This document shows, in pieces, positions 32,168 to 41,643 of a stretch of 64,000 nt of DNA (position 1 is the first letter of the stretch; each line of letters starts with the position of its first letter). The notes below the pieces were generated by a model that saw nothing but the letters and a program-made list of their open reading frames with translations, was not told the DNA's origin and made no database searches. The position numbers and the translations under genes were made by a program. The DNA is from Meira nashicola (lineage: Eukaryota; Basidiomycota; Exobasidiomycetes; Exobasidiales; Brachybasidiaceae), in contig BCJU01000004.1 of assembly GCA_001600355.1 (NCBI GenBank), forward strand, positions 1,674,001 to 1,738,000. Direction: 5' to 3'.

Positions 32168-34477
32168 TCAAGAAGTGAAAGAGGGCGGTACAAATCCGTT
32201 ATCCTCATCAACTGCTTCTGACATTTCCATCGCTTTTTTCACTCTACCGTTTGGTCCAACATTATCACTTGCAATACCAATTCCAACACCGTTTGACAAT
32301 GCATTTGCACTTCCAAAAGACATATTACTAGTTGCACTCGTTTTACGTGATCCTGGTGTTCCAGAAGTATTACTACCTGTTAAGCTTGCATAAGATGCTG
32401 CTCTACCTGCCGCTACAGGCGTATTAATCTGATCCAAAGTTAAAACATGATTGTCCAAATTGGCAAAAGGTGGTGAAGATACTCGAACTTCAGTGGTATT
32501 TGCAGGAGTAGCAGGATCACTTGCATTGCTCACTGTACGTTTTGCAAACCATCCGAAACCTTTAAAGCCAGCATTTGGAGGTGATGTTGCTGTAGGATTT
32601 GCTTGCTCACCCGCTGTTGCAGTACTGTGAACTGAAGTATGACGAGAATCCGTACGATTTTCACCACTTGTGCCTTCTGAAGGTGTTGTACTACTTCCCG
32701 TCGTTCCATCTCCAGCATTCGCTCCTTGAACACCACCTTCAGCCTTTGTTGTTGCTTTTGACCAGAAATTACTGATCGAGCTGGAAATTTGAGAAGTTGG
32801 GCTTGTAGCTTCACTTGCGCCATCTGTATCCTTCACATTCAACATCTTTTCCGAGACGGGTGAATAAGATGGATTTGAGCTGCTAGCATCAAAGGATTCA
32901 GTCTGTTTTCTCGTCAGTCCAGCAAATGTATTGCCAATCGAACGCCATGCACTAGGAGCTGTGCTCTGACTAGCCCGATTAGCAATCATATCGTGAGAAC
33001 CTTCTATGTCATCCGTATCCTTATCTGTCGGCAAAGGAGGCAGCTTCATGCCTTTAAGAGCTTGCGCAGTTTGCTCTCCGCCATTTTCGCTATCGGCATT
33101 ACGATCGGATTTGACAAATTCTTTCAATGCTGCCAAACAAGCCTCACTAGCCTCGCGTGCGTCTTTTGCTTCTTGCAATTGATTCTTGATCGCTGTCAAT
33201 TCTCGTTTCAATAAAGTCACTTGATCATCACGATCTCGCAATTTCGCTTTACTCTCCATCAATGATCTCTGCAATTGATAATTGGATGTTGATGCGGTTG
33301 ATTGTGTTTGTTGTTGTGCAAAACCAACGGTATTATTTGCCCTTGCTGTGCTTGGCTCACTATCGAAATCGTTGGGAAGATCAACAGTCTCAACAATTGG
33401 CGAAGAAACGCTTGCTTGACTGGGAGATTGACTCATTCTACTCATACTTCTTGGTGGTGCTAATGTATTCTCTACATCTTCTCGTAACTGTGCAATTCCA
33501 CTAGTGCTATTCGAAATTGCGCTTGAATTGCTTGTCCTTCTACTGCTCTTTGATGGCATCAACAATGAAGCTCCCGCTTGCAATCTTTCTGGACTACCTT
33601 CTGTGGAGTGATCAGCGGCTTCAGGATTAGGAGATCGCAAATATGCGCCGCTCAAGATGCTGATACGCTTACTCGAACGATCTGTATTTGCATTAGTTGT
33701 CCCTGATCCTGATACACCGCCTAAATGCAGTTCTCGTAATCCACCTGCAGCAGATGGAGGATGGCTTGGTGGTGGCATAGATGATGCATCTTCTTCTTCA
33801 CCGATCCTGCTACCGCTTGCAATGCGTCTATGACCATGCATTCTTCGCATTGTATTATTTCCATGTGCGTGAGGGCCGAAAGCCAGGCTTGCTCTTTTTG
33901 ATTTCTTTAATTCTGCCAATTCTTCTGCTGTTTGTGCAGCAGGAGGAGGCGATGTGGTTGTACCTTCATTACCGATTTCAGGTTTTGGTGATTGACCATT
34001 TGTGATCTCCCTTGGATTCCAAGACGATAAAACTCCCAAACCTGTGCTCTTTCGATTTTCCTGCTTTTGTGCCGTAGTAAGATTGGCAAGATTGGATGCG
34101 CTGGATGCAGTGGAGCTAGGCATTAGACCTTCTTGACCTGTAGATGATCCTGATTGACCTTGTAATCTCATGATCGCTCTCCTACCTTCTTCCACCCTGA
34201 CACGAAGATCACGAACTGTTGAATTCAATTCATCTCTTTCAGCGGTGATAGATGCAACACTTGTCTCCAATTCTTTGATCCGATTTCGTAACGATTGAAG
34301 TTCTTTTTCCATTTCAATGTTTTCATCGTGCTCACTTTCGCTGTGAATTCTGTCCGCCAGTGTTTTATATGCTGCCTGTAAATCAGCATATTCCTGACGC
34401 ATTTGCTCTATCTCTGTCATTTTGTCAGATCCTACATCAGCAATTGGCAAAGATGGAGAGGTTTTGGAAGTGGACAT
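32168..34477 (-). CDS. Coiled-coil, Ser/Thr-rich protein of unknown function
   Basis: This 769-residue protein has two predicted coiled-coil stretches by heptad pattern: about 20-105 (EMEKELQSLRNRIKELE) and about 409-455 (VTLLKRELTAIKNQLQEAKD). Between and after them the sequence is Ser/Thr/Pro-rich. A short hydrophobic-aromatic motif, GFKGFGWFAKRTVS, near residue 640 and the C-terminal motif GFVPPSF stand out as possible conserved peptides. No enzymatic domain is visible. A scaffold or cytoskeletal adaptor is a guess. ATG 34477 is the first in frame and no intron is needed. Confidence 0.7.
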   Translation of the reverse strand: MSTSKTSPSLPIADVGSDKMTEIEQMRQEYADLQAAYKTLADRIHSESEHDENIEMEKELQSLRNRIKELETSVASITAERDELNSTVRDLRVRVEEGRRAIMRLQGQSGSSTGQEGLMPSSTASSASNLANLTTAQKQENRKSTGLGVLSSWNPREITNGQSPKPEIGNEGTTTSPPPAAQTAEELAELKKSKRASLAFGPHAHGNNTMRRMHGHRRIASGSRIGEEEDASSMPPPSHPPSAAGGLRELHLGGVSGSGTTNANTDRSSKRISILSGAYLRSPNPEAADHSTEGSPERLQAGASLLMPSKSSRRTSNSSAISNSTSGIAQLREDVENTLAPPRSMSRMSQSPSQASVSSPIVETVDLPNDFDSEPSTARANNTVGFAQQQTQSTASTSNYQLQRSLMESKAKLRDRDDQVTLLKRELTAIKNQLQEAKDAREASEACLAALKEFVKSDRNADSENGGEQTAQALKGMKLPPLPTDKDTDDIEGSHDMIANRASQSTAPSAWRSIGNTFAGLTRKQTESFDASSSNPSYSPVSEKMLNVKDTDGASEATSPTSQISSSISNFWSKATTKAEGGVQGANAGDGTTGSSTTPSEGTSGENRTDSRHTSVHSTATAGEQANPTATSPPNAGFKGFGWFAKRTVSNASDPATPANTTEVRVSSPPFANLDNHVLTLDQINTPVAAGRAASYASLTGSNTSGTPGSRKTSATSNMSFGSANALSNGVGIGIASDNVGPNGRVKKAMEMSEAVDEDNGFVPPSFTS

Positions 34478-35605
34478 CGTTCCTGTTCGCTCTTTTCTTG
34501 GCTTTGCGCCCGAGATATATGCTGCTCAGTCAAACGTTCTTGAATATCCTGCAATGCTCTTTTTGTGATAGACAGTGATGGTTGAATTCAAAAAAAGGTA
34601 CCAAACGTGCAATCTGTTGAGTCTCCTAACTTTTCATCCCTTTTGTGAAATCTCGATTTTCGTGACTTTCGGTTCAGTTGAACTTTGTGCCCTGCAGGAG
34701 GATGTCGCGTTTTTTGTTTATATTTAGGTGATCGTAAAAGACTGATGTGTTAGCGTTTCGTTAATCCAACACTTAAAAAATATTACAAACATGCACTGCA
34801 CTCATATCTTAAACGGTCAGATCGCACTCTCAATTGGGTGTATCTGCGTTGCGCCAGGCGCAGCGCATTTTTTCTGGTTATCTGCATGCGTGCACGGGAG
34901 CGACCGCCACCTATTCTAGTCCAGAATACGCTTCTATCACGCGAACGCGACTCGTAAAATACTGGTTTGACGTGCAGCATACAGAAATGCTGGGCGCAGC
35001 GAGGGCGTTAAGATTTGTTTTAAGCGGTCGATCAAATCAGGGGTGCGGACCCCGTTAAGTTGAAGATAGAAACAAAGGTCAAAAAAGGAGGACAAGCTAA
35101 ACGCTGCTGAGCACGACAAAGCCGCTCTGATTCACCATAATATCTCTTTCGTTTATCAGCATATATGTGTTTCTTTCTGATTGAAGATGTCATTGAAAGA
35201 TAATTGTATAAAAATTTATTTCCATTATCAGACGGAAAATGAAGGTAAGATTGCTCGATTAATTTTGCTTCGCACTCTTCTGCTAAGATTATATGAGTAT
35301 CATGCTAGCCTAAACCTATCTTCATCACCTTTACCTTCCCATGACATCAAAGTCAATGCCATTAAAGCTTTCAAGATCCATATCATTTGCTCCCGACGCG
35401 TTTTGTACCACGATTCGTGTTGAGGAACTTTAATTTTTATTTTTTTAAGAAATGGCAATTTATTGTATTCCTAAATTTAGCACTAACCAGGGCGGAAGCG
35501 GCTTGTAAGCTGTTCGGCGCAAACATTCCATACTTAGGCGTGAATTAAATTGCACTTGCATTTAGTTTATTACCTTTTGATAGCTTTCATGTTAACCATC
35601 TCGCT
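34478..35605. promoter_or_regulatory. Divergent intergenic region, coiled-coil gene and SPT small subunit
   Basis: 1.1 kb without a credible gene. It is GC-richer at 34840-35060 than its surroundings, with a GCGCAGCGC copy and a near copy (GCGCAGCGA near 34994). ORFs on both strands here (up to 80 residues) show no known domain. Confidence 0.5.
34858..34866. repeat. GCGCAGCGC 9-mer, copy 2
   Basis: Exact copy about 380 bp upstream of the coiled-coil gene start (minus strand), in the divergent region with the SPT small-subunit gene. A near copy follows about 130 bp further on. Confidence 0.4.
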
Positions 35606-36130
35606 ATGGAAAAAGAGAGCGCACAAACTATAAAGCCATCTTCTTCATCAAATTCAATAGCAATGTCTGAAAGTGATCGCACTTCGGTGCAAAAGCAACA
35701 ACAACCACAAAGTGAAACAGCCAAAGCACCATACACACAAAAGAGATTATCCAGACGAACCATATTTACCGATATTCATGATCAATTATGGAGAGGATAC
35801 ATGTGGATTGATGGCTCATTGGTCATTTCTATGCTGGAGGATTGGGAGACGATTCTATTATGTAGGTTTTAAAACGTAAATTATAAAGTTGATCGAAATG
35901 CTAACACTCTTTACCTTCCTTCATTAGTCACTGTGGTAATCACATTATCTGGATTATTGTGGTATTCGATCATCTTTCACTTGCCCAATCATGTTCTACT
36001 CAGTATCGAAAAGGCATCTTACTACATCTTTGGAACATCTTCTTCACGTTCAAACGATTTATCAAAAGCAGCAGCAGATATTGTACAAGGGGCAGGGCAA
36101 ACTGCAAGAGCTTGGGCGGAGGAGCTATGA
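35606..36130 (+). CDS. Small subunit of serine palmitoyltransferase
   Basis: Two exons, 35606-35861 and 35928-36130, are separated by a 66-bp intron (GTAGGT donor, GCTAAC branch at 35900-35905, TTCATTAG acceptor) and give 152 residues. The core reads SMLEDWETILLF then VVITLSGLLWYSIIFHLPNHV. It parallels human SPTSSA/B (MLEPWE, then a membrane helix ending in F/MPQHI), the ssSPT family (Pfam SPT_ssu-like). The M76-E81 motif lies just before the membrane helix that the intron interrupts. ssSPT binds the LCB1/LCB2 heterodimer in the ER and greatly stimulates the first step of sphingolipid synthesis. The N-terminal 60 residues are Ser/Gln-rich; a second ATG at 35663 could be used. It converges on KAR5 with 125 bp between them. 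Without the join neither exon is recognisable as a gene. Confidence 0.85.
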
Positions 36131-36255
36131 GAGGGGGTCTATGGATACAATTATGATACAGTCATTCAAAATTCTCGACATTCGGCCATTTCAACCTTTT
36201 CGGTATTAATCTGTTTCCCACCTCATCACTGTACTTGTATTGTCGCACGTAATGG

Positions 36256-38256
36256 TCATTTCTTCTCATGATTTACGACCCGATCAACAGCAAGCTGTCC
36301 TTTGCTGTCAATTAATAAGCGACATTGTCTCTGATCGAAGAAAGTATTAGGCTCTTGGAGTACGACATTCGCTGGATTGTATTGACGACAAAAGGCTGCA
36401 GCGTCTAATACTCTTTCGGGATCGTCGATACTGCGCTCGAGAAGTTTGATTTCCTGATCGGCCAAAAGGGAAGGCAGATGCGTACGAACGATGCGACGAA
36501 GTTTCGTTCGAAAGATAGCTCTCCAGAGTATCATGAAAAGCATCGATCCACCCTATGTAAAAATAGTATCAGCGACATCCCTGCTCACCATAATCGGCAT
36601 GCATATACTCACCATCAATTTGCGGATTGCGTTGTAAAGAGCATCAGCCATTAAACGAAAAATGAATGCTGAAACACCTCCAAAGATCTTGGTCAGCTTC
36701 AACAAAGCTTTGACTGAAATGAAGTGAAAAGCGCAGTCAGTGTCATCATCTTCAATTTCGGTATTGAGTTCATACATACTTTTCCGATACCTGCATGCAA
36801 GTCTGGTAAGCTTTTTGTCAAGATTCGCAGCTTGGGGAAACAATCCCATCACTAAAGAACCAATCCAGCTGCCTCCAATATCACTTTCCAATTTGAGCCT
36901 TACTGTCTCGTTCAATAAAGTACTTGCAGCATTCATGGCGCCTTGGGCGGTCAATACCTCGTCCAAAAGAGCTCGGGTATGCGAAGCATGCAAATCCAAA
37001 AGGTACTGTAACTGATCTTCCGCTTTTGTCAATGAAGTTGAGATCTGATTCGCTTCCTCTTGCGCTATTTGCAATGAATTGATGTGTTCGTCATAAGTTG
37101 CACTTAATGTTTTCTTATTCTTCTCAAAGGTTGAGCTCAGATCTTGTTCGATCGAAGACAGTGCTGCAATTTGTATGCCAAAATTCTTGTTCTGCTTCTT
37201 CAGATTATTCTTGTTGCGGCTTTCTTGCTCCATTAAGGCATTCGATACGGCTTTTGAGACTTCTTCTGTCGTTTTGTAGACCAACTCGTTTGCTGAATTG
37301 GACAGAGCATGCAGATTTTGTACCATCCGAGTTTTTTGAATAAAGTCATCTTCATCACGCCTATCACGAACCTCATTTATCAGATCTTCGAGTTTTTTGA
37401 GTTGTACTTCGCCTTTCGAACTGATCAACTCTAAATCTGTCTCTCTTTCACGAGTATTTGCAAGTGCTTCTTGCCAGATTACCCAATCTTGTTGCATTTT
37501 TACATGGCTCTCCTCGATTTTAGCTTGCAATAGCTTCAGCAAAACGATTTTCTCTTTGGTCGCTATCTGATACAAGTTGCGGGCCTCATCTTCATCATTA
37601 AGTCTCTTGAGTGCATAGCAATGAGCAAGCAGGTTTTGTTTGTGAATTGTAAATGTTGTCCATAATTGATTGGATTTTTCGATAGATCTAAAAAAGCGCA
37701 AGCGCATACATTCGGATTCTCATTTTATCAGTTTTCTTGTTTGACAAAAAAGTGCTTACAAACTCACTGCAGGCATGCTTGAGAATCATTCTCAATATTT
37801 CGAGCTTCACAATGTTCCGGCAACATCAAGTCTGTGCCTTCCAAATCGCAACTTGTGAGCAAAATTGCAGCTATGAAACTCCAAACACACTTTAGCATGA
37901 ATTCGTGCAAAATCTTTCTCCCATAGTCTCACCTTTGTTCATTGCGTTGAAATCTGTTTCCATGTCATTGCAACTTAAGCTTGATTTGGTGAAAATCGAG
38001 CGAAGACAATTTGCACCTTTTTTGTCGATTATGCCGTTATCTAAAAAAATTGCATTTAGTAAACATCTTTTAGCTAATAACAATTTGCACGCATACACTC
38101 ACCATAACGAGAAAAAATCTGATTAAAATCATGAGAAGATATGCTCAAGTCGTTTTGTCCTGCATCTAAGAACACATTATCTTGTGCCCAAACCGAAGTA
38201 GGGAAAGTTCCTAATACCAGGTTCGCCAAGTTGAAGAAAAGTACTATATTCATCAT
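36256..38256 (-). CDS. KAR5: Karyogamy protein KAR5/Tht1/GEX1 family, six exons
   Basis: Exons in transcript order: 38256-38103, 38040-37933, 37870-37768, 37687-36780, 36713-36613, 36552-36256. Introns are 62, 62, 80, 66 and 60 bp. The product is 556 residues, or 578 if the fourth intron stays. It starts with a signal peptide (MMNIVLFFNLANLVLG...), has a Cys-rich lumenal region, then CEAR and SQACLQSIEKSNQLWTTF, which spans an exon junction and is the hallmark of the Kar5/Tht1/brambleberry/GEX1 family. A long coiled-coil region follows, and hydrophobic helices lie near the C-terminus. The family acts in the nuclear envelope for nuclear fusion after mating. All junctions keep frame. The fourth intron (36779-36714; GTATGT donor, CTGAC branch, TTTCAG acceptor) is 66 bp and stop-free, so retention is possible. 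The family is divergent, so identification rests on the tryptophan/cysteine signature and architecture. Confidence 0.78.
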
Positions 38257-39089
38257 TGCTGACTCTTGCGTTGAGTGATGGTGAAATGTTGTAGAAGAAA
38301 AGAAGATGTATCTATTTACTCGCTTTTTTCCCTTTAACATTCCATCCTGTTCCCAAATACGCCCGCTGAGCCTCTCATAGGGATACCGTGACAATTCAAG
38401 AAGTGTTGAGGGTGTAATCAATATTGTGACCAGATCACGTGCATACAACGCGCTTTTGGTTTGGAAAAACACGAATTACCTGTAGCGCTAACAGAAAAAG
38501 TGCGCGCGCAAAGCAAATCAAGCTCTATCAATCCCAAACACAGACGAGGTGCCTATACTATGTTGGATACCATCTCCCCGTAAGCGAAATCCGAATGGAT
38601 TGTTGACCATCAATGTATGCACGTCAACAAATGTGCACATCACCAAGATTCTAGAATAAGATTTTATCACTTTGACGAGAAGGATAGGGGACTCTTTCTG
38701 ACAGGTCCAAACTGGTTTGGTTCAAGATATCTTTGGTGATACGAGAAGAAGGTCGATTTAGTAGAGGGTTACAATCGGCAAGCAAATTACGGCCGTCTCC
38801 ACACATCATTATCATCATTTACCAGAGTCGTTTGGCGCGCACGGACGTGGAGCTACACATAATTGATCGTCTCCAAGGTCTTTTTCGGAGCATTTGGTGG
38901 TGATTTGCGTATCCTTGCACGCTCAGTTTGAAGGCGTAAGAGGAGGAAGCCCCGTAGCAAGAAAGCAAATCATTCTTGCCATTCGCTCATCTTTTCACAC
39001 ATGAAGATCATCTAATCGAATTGCAAACAGCAACACTTTTTGCTCCTGGTGAGCTTTTTTGGGTAAAGGTCCCTTGTATCTGACTAAAG
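38257..39089. promoter_or_regulatory. Divergent promoter, KAR5 and NGG1
   Basis: 833 bp without a credible ORF other than the upstream in-frame extension of KAR5 exon 1 (to 38472), which would bury the signal peptide and is therefore rejected. It contains GTATGCA at 38615-38621. Confidence 0.5.
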
Positions 39090-41513
39090 ATGCCTTCTAC
39101 CCATCGAACTCGATCTTCAACTCCGATTGCATCGACATCTCGTGATTCTACATCGATACAAATTGCATCAATAGCTGCTTCGACAGATATTCCTTCTAGC
39201 AATGAGTTGGCTTCATTGGCACGCATCTTACGTGATCGAAAGAAGTTTTTAAAGAGAAAGCTAGAAGTCGTACAAAATGACGAACAGAATATCACAACTA
39301 GTGGCAAGTCTAGCAATAGATCAGATTCAATAAGACGGACGACACTTTTGGAATCTTTGGATAATATCGAATTTTCAAATGCTAGACGATCTAGGAGTAA
39401 ATCACCAACAGGTTCAATTCGAAAGGACAGACCGACACCTTTGAACCTACACACTAGCTCAGGAAAGCTTAATAGGAATACAATTCTGTCTTCACCTCCT
39501 TCTGCTTCACAACCTCTTCCTTCTGGAGATGGACAAAGACCTAGAATAAAGGTGAAACGAGAATCAGAAAGGGACAGAAGTATAGATGCAAATAGTATAG
39601 CTTCGGGATCAGGATCACATGCAGTTGGATCTACAAACAGAGCTGGAAGTGAAGCGAGCCCAGGTCCCGATGCTGATTGGGATGATGAAGGTCCATCAAG
39701 ACCAGGAAGAGCATTTTTCAATAAACGTAAACGTCATCGTGGCACGAACGATCGAGATGGATCTGCTGATGAATATTCTCAATCGGAAGTCGATAGTCCT
39801 GCACCACCTGCATCCTCTCGATTATCCGGACAAGGTGATTCATCATGGCTAAGACGTGAATCGATGTTCTCTAGTTCGACTGGCGCTGCATCAACACACA
39901 AATTAAAATTGAATCCAACTGCGCAAACTGCACATTTGAAACGTGACTCTTTATCCGGAGGCATGCTGAGAAGACCTTCAGGATTAAGAGGTGACGACTT
40001 TGGACAGATTCCTTTGACACCTTTTCAAATTCAACAGGCTGCAATGTGGGAATTACCCAAAAGAACTCCGGAAACATTTATACCGAGAGAAGGACAAAGA
40101 AGGTATATCCGACCATATCCGATCAAACCTGATGAAGTTGATGTCGATTTTTCATCAATGGATTGGCGGGAAAGAGATAAGGAGAGAGATAGGTTAGAAG
40201 CGGCAGCAGCAGCTTCTGCAGCTGGAACTCCTGTCGGTCCAGGACCGGGACAAGCAATTGTCAAAGATACAGCAGTTAGTCGAGCAAGGGACAGAAAGCA
40301 AGATCAAGTACCTTTTCATACCTTTCAACAATGGTCTGATGGCTGGTTCAGAACATTAACGGAAGAAGATTTGGCTTGGCTATCGAGCAAATCTGAAGAT
40401 ATGGACCTTTTCTCAATTCCATCGCTCGGTAGACATTACAAAGAAATTTGGGAAGAAGAGGAAGCCAGTGGCGCACTTGTGCCTACTGTATACCTAACCA
40501 ATGCTCCTTATAGTACAACTCCACTGCAATCCGCATTCCCAATATCTGCCAATATGCCTGGACGATCTATGCCAGGGAATAGCAATGGAATCGGTTCTGG
40601 CACTGTTTCTTCACATATGACAAAACCTCCAAAGTTTGATCCTCGTCAACTGAAAGATGATCATCTTTTTGCCGGTTCTTTGGATGAAGTACGCGGAGGT
40701 CCATTCACTGAACGACTTTTGAGTGTTTTATTGCCAACGCCACCACCTAGCGATGATTCAGGCGAAGCAAGTCAACAAGCTAATCAGAACGCTGTACCGG
40801 GTGGTTTAGTGTTAATTAGTGGACATGGAGGAGGTAATGCAGGCTCTTCTCAAGATATGGCAGATTATGAAGACAGATTGATGCGTGAATTGAAAGCTAT
40901 TGATGTAATTGGAAATGAAGAATCGATCGATTGGTCAGATAGAACGGATGACGAAATTTCTTCAACGTTACGTAAAGTACAAAATTTATTACGAAAACAA
41001 ATTCGAATAAATGAATTACGAAAATCACGTTTATTCGAAATAGCAATGGATCGTATGGCTTATCAAGATTACGTTGCTTGTTTAACATCAGTCGAAAGGG
41101 AGATCGAATCAGGTTGGCTTAAAAGACAACAACAAATCAGAAAGAGTATGTCTGCACAAAAGAAGAAAAAAGGTGGAAGTAGTAATACTTCAGGAGGTAC
41201 AAGTGGTGCAGCAGCAGTTGCAGCAGCCGCGATTGGAGATGCAAATGTTGCAGCAAACAGTCCAGCAGCTGCAGGTACGCCAGGTGCAAGTGGTTCGGCA
41301 ATGGTAGCTCAAAGTTCCACACAAGGTTTTATTGCTGAGAATCGTGGTGGTGGACCGATCAAACCTCAATTTTCTGATCAATTAATTAGCGCAATGGAAA
41401 AACGTCGTCAATTATTGTTTGCATTTGAGCCAATGTTTGCTGAAAAACCTTTGGCCAAATTCACACCAAAAGGAGAAGATTCGATTTTCGCAGATTTAAA
41501 TTTGAAACAATAA
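39090..41513 (+). CDS. NGG1: SAGA/ADA histone acetyltransferase adaptor Ngg1/Ada3
   Basis: This 807-residue protein has a Ser-rich N-terminal third and then the Ada3 core. The core shows PETFIPREGQ and YIRPYP near 325-345, FHTFQQWSDGWFRTLTEEDLAWL near 409-430, and IPSLGRHYKEIW near 445-455. Near the C-terminus are ISAMEKRRQLLFAFEPMFAEKPL and SIFADLNL (about 765-805). This C-terminal block, E-x2-R-x-LL-x5-MF, is the Ada3 family signature. Ngg1/Ada3 links Gcn5 and Ada2 in the SAGA and ADA coactivator complexes in the nucleus. Length is near yeast Ngg1 (702). Gly/Ala/Ser-rich linkers (near 690-745) expand it. No intron. Confidence 0.9.
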   Translation: MPSTHRTRSSTPIASTSRDSTSIQIASIAASTDIPSSNELASLARILRDRKKFLKRKLEVVQNDEQNITTSGKSSNRSDSIRRTTLLESLDNIEFSNARRSRSKSPTGSIRKDRPTPLNLHTSSGKLNRNTILSSPPSASQPLPSGDGQRPRIKVKRESERDRSIDANSIASGSGSHAVGSTNRAGSEASPGPDADWDDEGPSRPGRAFFNKRKRHRGTNDRDGSADEYSQSEVDSPAPPASSRLSGQGDSSWLRRESMFSSSTGAASTHKLKLNPTAQTAHLKRDSLSGGMLRRPSGLRGDDFGQIPLTPFQIQQAAMWELPKRTPETFIPREGQRRYIRPYPIKPDEVDVDFSSMDWRERDKERDRLEAAAAASAAGTPVGPGPGQAIVKDTAVSRARDRKQDQVPFHTFQQWSDGWFRTLTEEDLAWLSSKSEDMDLFSIPSLGRHYKEIWEEEEASGALVPTVYLTNAPYSTTPLQSAFPISANMPGRSMPGNSNGIGSGTVSSHMTKPPKFDPRQLKDDHLFAGSLDEVRGGPFTERLLSVLLPTPPPSDDSGEASQQANQNAVPGGLVLISGHGGGNAGSSQDMADYEDRLMRELKAIDVIGNEESIDWSDRTDDEISSTLRKVQNLLRKQIRINELRKSRLFEIAMDRMAYQDYVACLTSVEREIESGWLKRQQQIRKSMSAQKKKKGGSSNTSGGTSGAAAVAAAAIGDANVAANSPAAAGTPGASGSAMVAQSSTQGFIAENRGGGPIKPQFSDQLISAMEKRRQLLFAFEPMFAEKPLAKFTPKGEDSIFADLNLKQ

Positions 41514-41643
41514 CCTTGTAATGTACTATAATTTATCAATTTGTTTTATTTTGAACATATTCAGTGATGCATTGAAAAATGATATATGAGAAAAAGGAAA
41601 TATGGTACATAGCCTCTGCTAATGGAGGAAATAAATCATACGT

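Noticed and set aside
35040..35053. Hairpin GGGGT-GCGG-ACCCC
   Set aside because: A stem of five base pairs is too short to support a terminator or regulatory RNA in a eukaryotic genome.
36256..38256. Idea that this is part of a mating-type locus because KAR5 is present
   Set aside because: No homeodomain, pheromone receptor or CaaX pheromone gene is visible nearby, and KAR5 is not usually in the locus.
38257..38472. Extension of the KAR5 first exon upstream of the signal peptide
   Set aside because: It would place about 72 residues before a hydrophobic secretion signal. The ATG pair at 38256 gives a standard signal peptide.
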